Source: Phosphoribacter sp037045045 (lineage in GTDB: Bacteria; Actinomycetota; Actinomycetes; Actinomycetales; Dermatophilaceae). Taken from it: a DNA stretch of 64,000 nucleotides. The position numbers were made by a program, and so were the translations under genes. Below are positions 9,088 through 17,096 of this stretch, one piece after another. The DNA lies in NCBI GenBank assembly GCA_037045045.1, contig JBAOHL010000005.1:620001-684000 (forward strand), given 5' to 3'. How positions within the stretch are numbered: position 1 is the stretch's first letter; each line of letters opens with the position of its first letter. A model generated the notes under the pieces. That model saw only the letters and a list, made by a program, of their open reading frames with translations, had not been told where the DNA came from and searched no databases.

Positions 9088-9140
9088 ACTGTATCGCCGC
9101 GGGAGGCGCGGACCCGGGGCGGCGCGCCCGGTCCTAGGCT
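9088..9140. promoter_or_regulatory. Divergent leaderless -10 boxes (ddl and PLP enzyme)
   Basis: On the minus strand TACAGT (9088-9093) is exactly 7 bp from the ddl ATG. On the plus strand TAGGCT (9135-9140) is exactly 7 bp from the ATG at 9148. Neither start has a Shine-Dalgarno. This spacing is the known signature of leaderless transcripts in actinobacteria. Confidence 0.6.
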
Positions 9141-9147
9141 GACGCGC

Positions 9148-10236
9148 ATGGGCGATCTTCCCGAGGGGCTGGCGCCGGAGACACTCGTCGTGGCGGCTGG
9201 CCGGCCTCCGCGTCGGCCGGGGGCGCCGGTCAACGTGTCCGTCGAGTTGTCGACGACGTATGCCGCACCCCCGGGCTCGGTCGCCTACGGCCGATACGAC
9301 AACGCGACGTGGGCCGCGCTGCAGGAGGCCATCGGCGCACTCGAGGGTGGCCGAGCCCTCGCCTTCGCGTCGGGGATGGCCGCGATCTCGGCGGCGCTGA
9401 CGCTCGTTCCGGCCGGCGGGGCGATCGTCGCACCGCGGGCGGCATACAACACGACGACGGCCGCGCTGGTCGACCTCGCCGACCACGGGCACGAACTGCG
9501 ATGGGTCGACGTGGCCGACACTGCCGAAGTCACCGCCGCCCTGCGCGGCGCCGCGGCGCTATGGCTGGAGTCGCCGACGAACCCCCTCATGGAGGTCGCC
9601 GACGTGCCGGCCGTGCTCGCCGCGGCACGAGCGTCCGGCGTGCTCGCCTTGTGCGACAACACCTTCGCGACTCCGTTGCGCTGCCGGCCCCTCGCGCTCG
9701 GGGCGGACGTCGTCGTGCACTCGGCGACGAAGTACCTCTGCGGTCACTCCGACGTCCTGCTCGGGGTCGCGCTGACCCGCCCAGATGCCCGCGGCGACGC
9801 CCTGCACGAGCGGCTGCTCGCCCACCGCAGCCGATACGGGGGGATCGCCGGCCCGATGGAGGCCTGGCTGGTGCTGCGGGGGCTGCGGACCCTCGCCGTG
9901 CGCCTGGACCGGGCCGGCGCCAACGCGGCGACGTTGGCCCAGCGGCTGGCGGCAGACCCGCGGGTCGACCGAGTGCGCTACCCCGGATTCGGGGCGATGC
10001 TCGCCGTCGAAGTGGCCGGCGACGCGGCCGCTGCCGATCGGGTGGCTGCCGCTTGCCGGGTGTGGCTCGACGCGACGAGCCTCGGCGGCGTCGAGTCGCT
10101 CATCGAGCGACGCCGGCGCTACCCGGGAGAGTCGGACCTCGTGCCCGAGAACCTGCTGCGTCTCTCGGTTGGCATCGAGGACGTCGATGACCTGTGGCAC
10201 GACCTCGACCAGGCCCTCGGGGCAGCACCGGGCTGA
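9148..10236 (+). CDS. PLP-dependent trans-sulfuration enzyme (cystathionine gamma-synthase/lyase family)
   Basis: This 362-residue Cys/Met-metabolism PLP enzyme (fold type I) carries the family's landmarks: YGRYDNATW near the N-terminus, the SGMAAISAAL substrate region, the LCDNTFATP aspartate strand and the PLP-lysine motif SATKYL (Lys195), then a C-terminal SLGGVESLIE that contacts the substrate carboxylate. It could be a cystathionine gamma-synthase, gamma-lyase, beta-lyase or methionine gamma-lyase; sequence alone does not decide. It is slightly shorter than the usual 380-400 residues. It is monocistronic, with a predicted leaderless start, and converges on gpsA. Confidence 0.88.
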   Translation: MGDLPEGLAPETLVVAAGRPPRRPGAPVNVSVELSTTYAAPPGSVAYGRYDNATWAALQEAIGALEGGRALAFASGMAAISAALTLVPAGGAIVAPRAAYNTTTAALVDLADHGHELRWVDVADTAEVTAALRGAAALWLESPTNPLMEVADVPAVLAAARASGVLALCDNTFATPLRCRPLALGADVVVHSATKYLCGHSDVLLGVALTRPDARGDALHERLLAHRSRYGGIAGPMEAWLVLRGLRTLAVRLDRAGANAATLAQRLAADPRVDRVRYPGFGAMLAVEVAGDAAAADRVAAACRVWLDATSLGGVESLIERRRRYPGESDLVPENLLRLSVGIEDVDDLWHDLDQALGAAPG

Positions 10237-10248
10237 CCGCGGTTCGGC

Positions 10249-11244
10249 TCAGACCCGTTCGTTCTTGCGGGTGCGGCTCATCAGCAGGTCGGCCAACTCT
10301 TCGGGGGTGCGCACCCCGTCGATGACCGACGCGACCGCCTCGACGATGGGCACCTCGACGTCGTGTCGGCGGGCCAGGTCGAGCACCGAATGGCAGGACT
10401 TGACCCCCTCGGCGGTCTGACGGGTCTTTTCCACCACTTGGGCCACGGTCAGGCCTCGCCCGAGGTCGACCCCGAACGTCCGGTTGCGCGACAAGGGCGA
10501 CATGCACGTGGCGATAAGGTCCCCCACGCCGGCCAGCCCGAGGAACGTCCCCGGGTCGGCGCCGAGGCGCACCCCGAGCCGGGCCGTCTCGGCCAGGCCG
10601 CGGGTGATGATCGAGGCCTTGGTGTTGTCCCCCATGCCCATCCCCTCGGCCATTCCGACGGCGAGGGCGATGACGTTCTTCACCGCGCCGCCGAGCTCGG
10701 TCCCGATGACGTCGGCGTTGGTGTAGACCCGGAAGTAGCCGGTCGTGCACGCTGCGGCCACCCGGTCGGCCGTTTCGTGGTCCGGACAGGCCACGACGCT
10801 GGCGGCCGGCTGCTTGTTGGCGATCTCCAGCGCGAGGTTAGGCCCGGACAGGACAGCGATCCGGTCCGACGGCATCCCGGTCGCCTCGGCGACCACCTGG
10901 CTCATCCGCAGGGTGGTACCGAGCTCGACGCCTTTCATGAGGGACACGACGGTCGACCCCTGCGGCACCCCGCCCCACTCGGCGAGGCCCGCGCGCAGCG
11001 TCTGCGAGGGCACCGCGAGCACGACGAGATCGCGTCCCGCCATCGCCTCGGCGGGGTCGGTCGTCGCGCGCAGCCCCGGTGGCAACGGCAGACCGGGCAG
11101 GTAGTCCTCGTTGCGCCCGGAGTTGATCTGGTCGACCAGTTGCCCGCGCCGTCCCCACATCACCACATCGGTGCCGGCATCGGCCAACGTCGCGGCGAAC
11201 GCCGTGCCCCAGCTGCCACTGCCCATTACACATGCCGTCGTCAT
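10249..11244 (-). CDS. gpsA: Glycerol-3-phosphate dehydrogenase [NAD(P)+]
   Basis: GpsA reduces dihydroxyacetone phosphate to sn-glycerol 3-phosphate for phospholipid synthesis. The 331-residue protein opens with the Rossmann fingerprint GSGSWGTAFA (residues 8-17). It contains SLMKGVE, the catalytic-lysine segment GAVKNVIALAVG and the RNRTFGVDLG C-terminal motif. The start overlaps the plsC stop by 4 bp (ATGA), so the two are translationally coupled. Coupling an acyltransferase to the enzyme making its glycerol-phosphate backbone fits lipid biosynthesis. Confidence 0.95.
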   Translation of the reverse strand: MTTACVMGSGSWGTAFAATLADAGTDVVMWGRRGQLVDQINSGRNEDYLPGLPLPPGLRATTDPAEAMAGRDLVVLAVPSQTLRAGLAEWGGVPQGSTVVSLMKGVELGTTLRMSQVVAEATGMPSDRIAVLSGPNLALEIANKQPAASVVACPDHETADRVAAACTTGYFRVYTNADVIGTELGGAVKNVIALAVGMAEGMGMGDNTKASIITRGLAETARLGVRLGADPGTFLGLAGVGDLIATCMSPLSRNRTFGVDLGRGLTVAQVVEKTRQTAEGVKSCHSVLDLARRHDVEVPIVEAVASVIDGVRTPEELADLLMSRTRKNERV

Positions 11245-11993
11245 CGTCGACCTCGCTTGAAGTTGCCGACCTCGGGTAGGCCCAGTGTGCGCGAGTCCAG
11301 ACGCTGCGGGGGGGCCGTCTCACCACGCAACGTCTCGAGTTGGGCCGTGATGGCCGCGACGATCCGGTCGGCCGCCTCGCGCAAGGCCGTCGACTCGGCG
11401 GTCCGGTCGTAGAGGTCCGAGAGGTCTACCGGCGGCCCGGCCGAGACCCGGATCGTCTTGCGCGGGAGGAGGTGCAGTCGCTTCTCGTACGTCCCGAGGA
11501 CGTCCTGGGGCCCCCACAGGGCGATCGGCACGACCGGGCAGCGTGTCGTGAGGGCCAGCCGTGCCGCCCCGGTCTTGGGTCGCATCGGCCACAGGCCCGG
11601 ATCGCGCGTGAGGGTGCCCTCGGGGAACATGACCACGCATTTGCCGGCGTCGACTCCGGCCAGTGCGGCGCGGTAGGCGTCGGCGGCCTGCTCGGTACCC
11701 CGAAAGACGGGGACCTGGTCGGCCGCGCGGATCAGCCGCCCGAGTAGGGGGATCCGGAACACTTCCTCCTTGCCGAGGAAGAACGGCGGACGCCCGTTGG
11801 CGTAGAGGAACAGTGCGATGGCGAACGGGTCGTAATAGGAGAGGTGGTTGGGGCAGGCGACGAAACCGCCGTCCTTGGGCAGGTTCTCGACACCGTGCCA
11901 CTCCCGTTTGGTGAGCGCCCACAGCAGCGGCTTGAGCCACGACGCGATGAACCGGTATGCCGGTGGGAGACGCTGGGGGTCGGCCTGGGTCAC
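11241..11993 (-). CDS. plsC: 1-acyl-sn-glycerol-3-phosphate acyltransferase
   Basis: PlsC acylates lysophosphatidate to phosphatidate at the membrane. The 250-residue protein has the acyltransferase block I NHLSYYDP (His50, Asp55) and block III FPEGTL (123-128), followed by the PVVPIALWG segment. The GTG at 11993 is the best start: AGGAGG lies 5 bases upstream. A longer open frame runs upstream on the same strand but lies opposite fbiD and is not coding. It forms an operon with gpsA through a 4-bp overlap. Confidence 0.92.
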   Translation of the reverse strand: MTQADPQRLPPAYRFIASWLKPLLWALTKREWHGVENLPKDGGFVACPNHLSYYDPFAIALFLYANGRPPFFLGKEEVFRIPLLGRLIRAADQVPVFRGTEQAADAYRAALAGVDAGKCVVMFPEGTLTRDPGLWPMRPKTGAARLALTTRCPVVPIALWGPQDVLGTYEKRLHLLPRKTIRVSAGPPVDLSDLYDRTAESTALREAADRIVAAITAQLETLRGETAPPQRLDSRTLGLPEVGNFKRGRR

Positions 11994-12089
11994 GTGCACC
12001 TCCTGTGCCTGGCCATCCTCGTGCCCGAACCGGCCGCTGTCGAGCACCCGCCCCGATGACCGGCTCGGCGGTCGTGGACACTGTCGAGG

Positions 12090-12737
12090 ATGACCAGGCC
12101 CACCCGCGCAACCGCCGCGCCACTGGCGTGGTGGATCGTCGTCCCGGTCAAGGCCGGCGCGGGCGCCAAGAGCCGACTCGGCGCGCTGCCCGGCATCGAC
12201 CGGGCCGAGTTGGCCTCGGCGCTGTCTCTCGACGTCATCGCCGCCGCGGTCGGCGCCGTTGGTGGCGACCGCGTCGTCGTCGTCACCTCGTCCGCGTCTC
12301 TGGCCGCCGCGGTCGGGCCGTGGGGAGTCCAGTGCCTGCCGGACCCTCAGGCAGGGCTCGACGCGGCCGTCTTCGCCGGCGACTCGTATGCCGTCGACCA
12401 GGGCGCCGACGCGGTGGCGGCCCTGCTCGGCGACGTCGCTGCGGTAACCGCCGAGGACCTCGCCGGGGCGCTCGCTGCGGCCGCGGTCACCCCGCGGGCG
12501 CTCGTGCCCGACCACGAGGGCACGGGAACGGCGTTGATCACGGCGATCCTGCCGGCCCGGATGCGGCCGGCCTTCGGACCGGGTTCGGCTCGCCGACACG
12601 AGGACGCCGGGCACACCCTCCTACCCCTGGAGCTGCCACGGCTACGCACCGATGTCGACGACGCCGACTCGCTCGCCGCGGCGGTCGCCCTCGGCGTTGG
12701 CCCGCACACCAGGGCCGTCCTCGGGACCGCCCGCTAG
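12090..12737 (+). CDS. fbiD: 2-phospho-L-lactate / phosphoenolpyruvate guanylyltransferase (F420 biosynthesis)
   Basis: This 215-residue nucleotidyltransferase belongs to the CofC/FbiD family, which activates phosphoenolpyruvate (actinobacteria) or 2-phospholactate (archaea) with GTP at the start of coenzyme F420 synthesis. It shows the N-terminal VVPVKAGAGAKSRLG loop, the PDPQAGLDAAV region, the GTGTALI strand and a terminal FGPGSARRHEDAG segment followed by LRTDVDDADSL. These identify the family well. No other F420 genes are in the window. Its stop codon TAG is part of the -10 box of the next gene. Confidence 0.87.
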   Translation: MTRPTRATAAPLAWWIVVPVKAGAGAKSRLGALPGIDRAELASALSLDVIAAAVGAVGGDRVVVVTSSASLAAAVGPWGVQCLPDPQAGLDAAVFAGDSYAVDQGADAVAALLGDVAAVTAEDLAGALAAAAVTPRALVPDHEGTGTALITAILPARMRPAFGPGSARRHEDAGHTLLPLELPRLRTDVDDADSLAAAVALGVGPHTRAVLGTAR

Positions 12738-12740
12738 GTT
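12735..12740 (+). promoter_or_regulatory. Leaderless -10 box of the cold-shock-like gene
   Basis: TAGGTT stands 7 bp before the GTG at 12748, and its first three bases are the fbiD stop codon. No Shine-Dalgarno precedes the GTG. Confidence 0.5.
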
Positions 12741-12747
12741 GGGCACC

Positions 12748-12951
12748 GTGCAGGCAACGGTACAACGATGGCACGAGGGTTCAGGCAGCGTCGTCCTCGA
12801 CGACGGTCGCGTCCTCGACTGCGGGTCACGAGCCCTCGACGGCAGCGGGCTACGGCTGGTCCGCCCGGGCCAGCGAGTGAGCATCGAACTCGACGGCGAC
12901 GCAGTCCGGCGGATGTGGATCCCGGGCATCGAGCTCACCGCGCGGGACTGA
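12748..12951 (+). CDS. Cold-shock-domain-like small protein
   Basis: This 67-residue protein starts QATVQRWHEGSGSVVLDDGR and continues with strands resembling the OB fold of cold-shock proteins (LVRPGQRVSIELDGD...). It lacks a clean RNP1 motif of classical CspA, so it is best described as a divergent cold-shock-like nucleic-acid-binding protein. The fbiD-csp-like-hupB order recurs in related actinobacteria. A leaderless GTG start is likely. A strong bidirectional terminator follows five bases after the stop. Confidence 0.7.
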   Translation: MQATVQRWHEGSGSVVLDDGRVLDCGSRALDGSGLRLVRPGQRVSIELDGDAVRRMWIPGIELTARD

Positions 12952-12955
12952 CTGC

Positions 12956-12992
12956 CTGACGGCGCCGGGTGTACTTCTCCCGGCGCCGTCAG
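12956..12992. terminator. Bidirectional hairpin between csp-like gene and hupB
   Basis: A perfect 14-bp stem (CTGACGGCGCCGGG 12956-12969 with its complement 12979-12992) encloses a 9-base loop. It sits between the ends of two convergent genes. Confidence 0.85.
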
Positions 12993-13010
12993 AGTGCGGT
13001 CAGAGCGTGG

Positions 13011-13751
13011 TCAGCCTCGCGTGCTCTTGCGGGCCGTCGTCGCCTTGCTCGCAGGCGCCTTGCGCGCCGGAGCGGCCTTGGCAGGAGCGGTCTTCTTGGC
13101 GGTCGCCTTGGCGGGCGCCGCCTTCTTCGCCGGGGCAGCCTTGGCGGGGGCGACCCTCTTGGCCGGCGCGGCCTTCGTGGCGGCGGCCTTGGCGGGCGCG
13201 GCCTTCTTCGCCGGCGCGGCCTTCGTGGCGGCGGCCTTGGCGGGCGCGGCCTTCTTCGCCGGCGCGGCCTTCGTGGCGGCGGCCTTGGCGGGCGTGGCCT
13301 TCGCGGGCGCGGCCTTGGCCGGAGCTGCCTTCGCGGCAGGAGCGGCCTTCTTCGCCGGAGCGGCCTTGGCGGCCCGCATCGGCGCCGAGGCGGCCTTCAC
13401 CACGGCCGCAGCCGTCTTCGTCGCCGTGCCCACCGCAGCCCGGGCCACGGCCGGTGCCGTCTTCGGCAACTTGCGCGGGTCCGCGACGAAGGTCTTGAAG
13501 GAGGTCCCGGGGCGGAACCGCGGCACCGTCGTCTTCTTGATCCGGACCGTCTGGCCGGTCCGCGGATTGCGGCCGGTGCGCGCGTCCCGGGCCACCTGCT
13601 GGAAGGTCCCGAAACCGGTAAGCGAGACCTTGCCGCCCCTGGCGACCTCGCGGACGATCGTGTCGAGGACGGTCTCCACCGAGCGGGTGGCCGCCGTCCG
13701 TGAGATCCCCGCGGCCTTGGCGATCTCGTTGATGAGCTCTGACTTGTTCAT
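13011..13751 (-). CDS. hupB: HU-family nucleoid protein with long Lys/Ala-rich tail
   Basis: The first 90 residues are a standard HU/IHF fold (MNKSELINEIAKAAGIS... with the DNA-intercalating arm GRNPRTGQTV). The remaining roughly 155 residues are an H1-histone-like tail of AAPAKKA-type motifs, as in mycobacterial HupB/HLP. Tails of this kind extend DNA contacts and compaction and are often lysine-modified. The tail includes three in-register copies of a 16-residue (48-bp) unit. The ATG has a GGAGGGG Shine-Dalgarno. Total length of 246 residues is a little longer than the mycobacterial protein. Confidence 0.95.
   Translation of the reverse strand: MNKSELINEIAKAAGISRTAATRSVETVLDTIVREVARGGKVSLTGFGTFQQVARDARTGRNPRTGQTVRIKKTTVPRFRPGTSFKTFVADPRKLPKTAPAVARAAVGTATKTAAAVVKAASAPMRAAKAAPAKKAAPAAKAAPAKAAPAKATPAKAAATKAAPAKKAAPAKAAATKAAPAKKAAPAKAAATKAAPAKRVAPAKAAPAKKAAPAKATAKKTAPAKAAPARKAPASKATTARKSTRG
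13165..13315 (-). repeat. 48-bp tandem repeat in the HupB tail
   Basis: About three copies of a 48-bp unit (coding KAAATKAAPAKKAAPA) are nearly identical at the base level. This makes the tail prone to length change by slippage. Confidence 0.75.
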
Positions 13752-14177
13752 CTACCCCTCCAGAGGTATCGCCGTCGCGCGGGATGCCCGACGTCGGTGG
13801 TCACGAACGGTCCGTTCGTCTGGGGGGAACGGTAGGGGGCAAATCCCCCCGAGTCCAACATCTGGCCGGTCGCTCTCGTTCTCGCGCAACATGTTTGACC
13901 TCGGCGGGGCCGGGCGCCGAGCGGCCAGCAGCGACGTGACGCTCCGAGCCCGATCCCGGTGAGGCTGGCCGCCACCCTCGTGCGAGCCAGTGGAGAAGCC
14001 GATATCTGGTTGCCGCGCAAGGGGATTGGCCATGCTCGCTGACACCCCGACGCGGCCGGCTACCCTGCTTCGCCCGGTGTCCCGTGCTGCCGTCACGACT
14101 GTGGACCCCGACAGGCCGAGCCGACACCCGGGCGACGACGACACGCCGGGGTGGGCCCCCGCCCAACGCCCTGCGGG
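13752..14177. other. Intergenic region between hupB start and leuD stop
   Basis: This 426-bp stretch carries the hupB ribosome-binding site and presumably its promoter at the left end. I see no convincing ORF, RNA or conserved site in the rest. Confidence 0.5.
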
Positions 14178-14765
14178 TCAGGCGGTGAGGGGCCGGTATG
14201 CCGGGCGCGACGCCTCGAAGGCGTCGATCGACTCGACGTGGCGCAGAGTGAGACCGATGTCGTCCAACCCCTCCATGAGCCGCCACCTCGTGTAGTCGTC
14301 GACCTCGAAGGGCGCGACGAGTTCGCCCGCCGTGACCGTGCGGGCAGCCAAGTCGACCGTGACCTGCGCCCCCGGATCGTTCTCGAGGTACTTCCACAAC
14401 AGCTCGACGTCGTCCTGGGCGCACCTCGCGGTCAGCAGTCCCTGCTTGCCGCTGTTACCCCGGAAGATGTCGGCGAACCGCGAGGACACGACGACCCGGA
14501 AGCCGTAGTTCATCAACGCCCACACGGCGTGCTCTCGCGAGGAGCCGGTCCCGAAGTCGGGACCGGCGACGAGAACCGAACCCGCGGCATACCTGGGGTT
14601 GTTGAGGACGAAGGACGGGTCGGTGCGCCAGGCGGCGAACAGGCCGTCCTCGAAGCCGTCGCGGGTCACCCGCTTGAGGTAGACGGCCGGAATGATCTGG
14701 TCGGTGTCGACGTTGCTGCGCCGCAACGGGACGCCGATGCCGGTGTGGGTGGTGAAGGCGTCCAT
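14178..14765 (-). CDS. leuD: 3-isopropylmalate dehydratase small subunit
   Basis: LeuD (195 residues) forms the swivelling domain of isopropylmalate isomerase, converting 2- to 3-isopropylmalate in leucine synthesis. It contains the conserved VDTDQIIPA and the GPDFGTGSSREHAVWAL substrate loop. It starts with ATG immediately behind leuC (2-bp gap between stop and start), so the two are one operon. Length is typical for a bacterial LeuD. Its partner carries the iron-sulfur cluster. Confidence 0.97.
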   Translation of the reverse strand: MDAFTTHTGIGVPLRRSNVDTDQIIPAVYLKRVTRDGFEDGLFAAWRTDPSFVLNNPRYAAGSVLVAGPDFGTGSSREHAVWALMNYGFRVVVSSRFADIFRGNSGKQGLLTARCAQDDVELLWKYLENDPGAQVTVDLAARTVTAGELVAPFEVDDYTRWRLMEGLDDIGLTLRHVESIDAFEASRPAYRPLTA

Positions 14766-14767
14766 CG

Positions 14768-16165
14768 TCAGTCCTGCAGGTCGGCCGGAGAGGAGAGGGT
14801 GCCGCGGACCGCGGTGGCGGCGGCGACCGGCGGGCTGACGAGGTGGGTCCGCCCGCCCTTGCCCTGACGGCCCTCGAAGTTGCGGTTGGAGGTCGAGGCG
14901 CTGCGTTCGCCGGGGTCGAGCTTGTCGGGGTTCATCGCCAGGCACATCGAGCATCCGGGCAGTCGCCATTGGGCGCCGGCCTGCTCGAAGATCCGGTCTA
15001 GCCCCTCGGCCTCGGCCTGGGCGCGCACCCGCGCGGACCCGGGCACGACGAGGCAACGCACGCCGTCGGCGACCCGACGACCGCGCAGCACCTCGGCCGC
15101 GGCGCGCAGGTCTTCGATGCGCCCGTTCGTGCACGAGCCGACGAACACCGTGTCGACGCGGACCGAGCGCAGCGGCATACCCGGCGTCAGGCCCATGTAC
15201 TCGAGGGCGCGTTCGGCACCGGCCCGCTCGGTCTCGTCCACGATGTCCGCTGGATCGGGGACCGCTGCCGACAGCGGCAGGCCCTGGCCCGGGTTCGTCC
15301 CCCAGGTGACGTACGGCGACAAGACCGCGGCGTCGATGTCGACCTCCGCGTCGTAGACGGCGTCCGGGTCGCTGCGCAGTTGCTCCCAAGCTGCGACGGC
15401 CGACTCCCAGCCCGACCCGGTCGGCGCCTTGGCCCGGCCGCGCAGGTAGGCATACGTGGTCTCGTCGGGCGCGATCATCCCGGCCCGCGCCCCGGCCTCG
15501 ATGGACATGTTGCAGACCGTCATCCGTGCTTCCATCGACAAGGCCTCGATGGCCTCGCCGCGATACTCGATGACGTAGCCCTGTCCGCCACCGGTCCCGA
15601 GCTGGGCGATGACGGCCAGCACGAGGTCCTTGGCGTGGACGCCGGGGGGCAGTGACCCCCGGACGTTGACGGCCATGGTGCGGAACGGGGTGAGCGGCAG
15701 GGTCTGGGTGGCCAGGACGTGCTCGACCTCCGACGTGCCGATGCCGAAGGCGAGCGCCCCGAACGCCCCATGGGTCGAGGTGTGACTGTCGCCGCAAACG
15801 ATGGTCATCCCGGGCTGGGTCAGGCCCAGCTGTGGGCCGACGACGTGGACGATGCCCTGCTCGGGGTCACCCATGGGGTGCAGGGGCACGCCGAACTGCG
15901 CGCAGTTGCGCCGCAGCGTCTCGACCTGGGTCCGACTGACCGCGTCGGTGATCGGCCCGGGCGTCGTCGGGACGTTGTGGTCCTCGGTGGCGAGGGTAAG
16001 GTCGGGCCGGCGGACCGACCGGCCGGCCAGGCGCAGGCCATCGAACGCCTGCGGGCTGGTGACCTCATGGACGAGGTGCAGGTCGACGTAGAGCAGATCG
16101 GGCTCGCCCTCGGCCCGATGCACGACGTGGCTCTCCCAGACCTTCTCGGCCAGTGTCCCGGCCAT
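14768..16165 (-). CDS. leuC: 3-isopropylmalate dehydratase large subunit
   Basis: LeuC (465 residues) is the aconitase-like subunit that binds the 4Fe-4S cluster. The three cluster cysteines are visible in VFVGSCTNG and PGCSMCLAMN. CGDSHTSTHGAFG and the ATQTLPL strand are also present. An AGGAGG ribosome-binding site precedes the ATG. It is divergent from ndgR, and the shared upstream region holds a palindrome typical of IclR-type control of leuCD. Confidence 0.97.
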   Translation of the reverse strand: MAGTLAEKVWESHVVHRAEGEPDLLYVDLHLVHEVTSPQAFDGLRLAGRSVRRPDLTLATEDHNVPTTPGPITDAVSRTQVETLRRNCAQFGVPLHPMGDPEQGIVHVVGPQLGLTQPGMTIVCGDSHTSTHGAFGALAFGIGTSEVEHVLATQTLPLTPFRTMAVNVRGSLPPGVHAKDLVLAVIAQLGTGGGQGYVIEYRGEAIEALSMEARMTVCNMSIEAGARAGMIAPDETTYAYLRGRAKAPTGSGWESAVAAWEQLRSDPDAVYDAEVDIDAAVLSPYVTWGTNPGQGLPLSAAVPDPADIVDETERAGAERALEYMGLTPGMPLRSVRVDTVFVGSCTNGRIEDLRAAAEVLRGRRVADGVRCLVVPGSARVRAQAEAEGLDRIFEQAGAQWRLPGCSMCLAMNPDKLDPGERSASTSNRNFEGRQGKGGRTHLVSPPVAAATAVRGTLSSPADLQD

Positions 16166-16230
16166 TGCGGGTGCCTCCTGCGGCTCGGCGTTGTGGTCAG
16201 CGTCTCTCAGGGATGCCGCCCACGGAGTTG

Positions 16231-16249
16231 CGTCTCAGGCTCTGAGACG
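16231..16249. promoter_or_regulatory. Palindromic operator between leuCD and ndgR
   Basis: CGTCTCAG (16231-16238) and CTGAGACG (16242-16249) form a perfect 8-bp inverted repeat with a 3-bp spacer. A partial copy (GTCTCTCAG) sits about 30 bp to the left. The position between divergent ndgR and leuCD matches where LtbR/NdgR-type IclR regulators are known to bind in corynebacteria and streptomycetes. Confidence 0.7.
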
Positions 16250-16262
16250 TCAATATCATGAC

Positions 16263-16994
16263 ATGGACAACTCTAGTGGGGTCGGCGTGCTCGACAAGGC
16301 CGCCACCGTGCTCGGTGCCCTCGAGGCCGGTCCGGCGACCCTGGCCCAGCTCGTCTCGGCGACCGGACTGGCCCGCCCGACGGCACACCGGCTGGCCGTG
16401 GCCCTGGAACACCACCGCCTCGTCGCCCGCGACATGCAGGGGCGGTTCGTGCTCGGACCGCGCCTGGCCGAACTGGCCTCGGCGGCCGGCGAGGACCGCC
16501 TGCTCGCCGCGGCCGGTCCCGTCCTCGGCGCGTTGCGCGACCACACGAACGAGAGCGCCCAGCTCTTCCGCCGTCAGGGCGACCAGCGGATCTGCGTCGC
16601 CTCGGCCGAACGCCCGGTCGGGCTGCGCGACACCATCCCCGTCGGGGCCGCGCTGACGATGCTCGCCGGCTCGGCCGCCCAGATCCTGCTCGCCTGGGAA
16701 GAGCCGGACCGACTGCATCGGGGCCTGCAGGGGGCGAAGTTCAACGCGACGGCGCTGTCGGCGGTCCGGCGTCGGGGGTGGGCCCAGAGCGTCGGGGAAC
16801 GCGAGCCTGGCGTGGCCTCGGTCTCCGCCCCCGTGCGCGGTCCGTCGGGTCGGGTCGTTGCTGCGGTGTCCATCTCCGGCCCGATCGAACGGCTGTCCCG
16901 CCAACCCGGTCGCCTGCATGCCGCCACCGTCGTGGCCGGGGCCAACAAGCTCACCGAGGTGTTGCGCCGGGCCCACGCCGCGGCGCCGAGTTAG
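16263..16994 (+). CDS. ndgR: IclR-family regulator NdgR/LtbR-like
   Basis: This 243-residue IclR-type protein has an N-terminal winged helix (VLDKAATVLGAL... LAQLVSATGLARPTAHRLAVAL) and a C-terminal GAF-like effector domain. Members adjacent to leuCD (NdgR, LtbR) control leucine and other amino-acid genes and respond to amino-acid metabolites. I chose the ATG at 16263; no ribosome-binding site is visible, and an AT-rich CAATATCAT just upstream could be the -10 of a leaderless message. The operator palindrome lies 14 bp before the start, consistent with autoregulation. Confidence 0.88.
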   Translation: MDNSSGVGVLDKAATVLGALEAGPATLAQLVSATGLARPTAHRLAVALEHHRLVARDMQGRFVLGPRLAELASAAGEDRLLAAAGPVLGALRDHTNESAQLFRRQGDQRICVASAERPVGLRDTIPVGAALTMLAGSAAQILLAWEEPDRLHRGLQGAKFNATALSAVRRRGWAQSVGEREPGVASVSAPVRGPSGRVVAAVSISGPIERLSRQPGRLHAATVVAGANKLTEVLRRAHAAAPS

Positions 16995-17096
16995 GATCAA
17001 GGCCAGTACGGACCGACACGCCCCCCGGGGAGGCAACCATGGACCGGGCTCGCGCGTCCTTCCGGTAAGACGTCGACCGCAGCACGTGAGGAAGCC

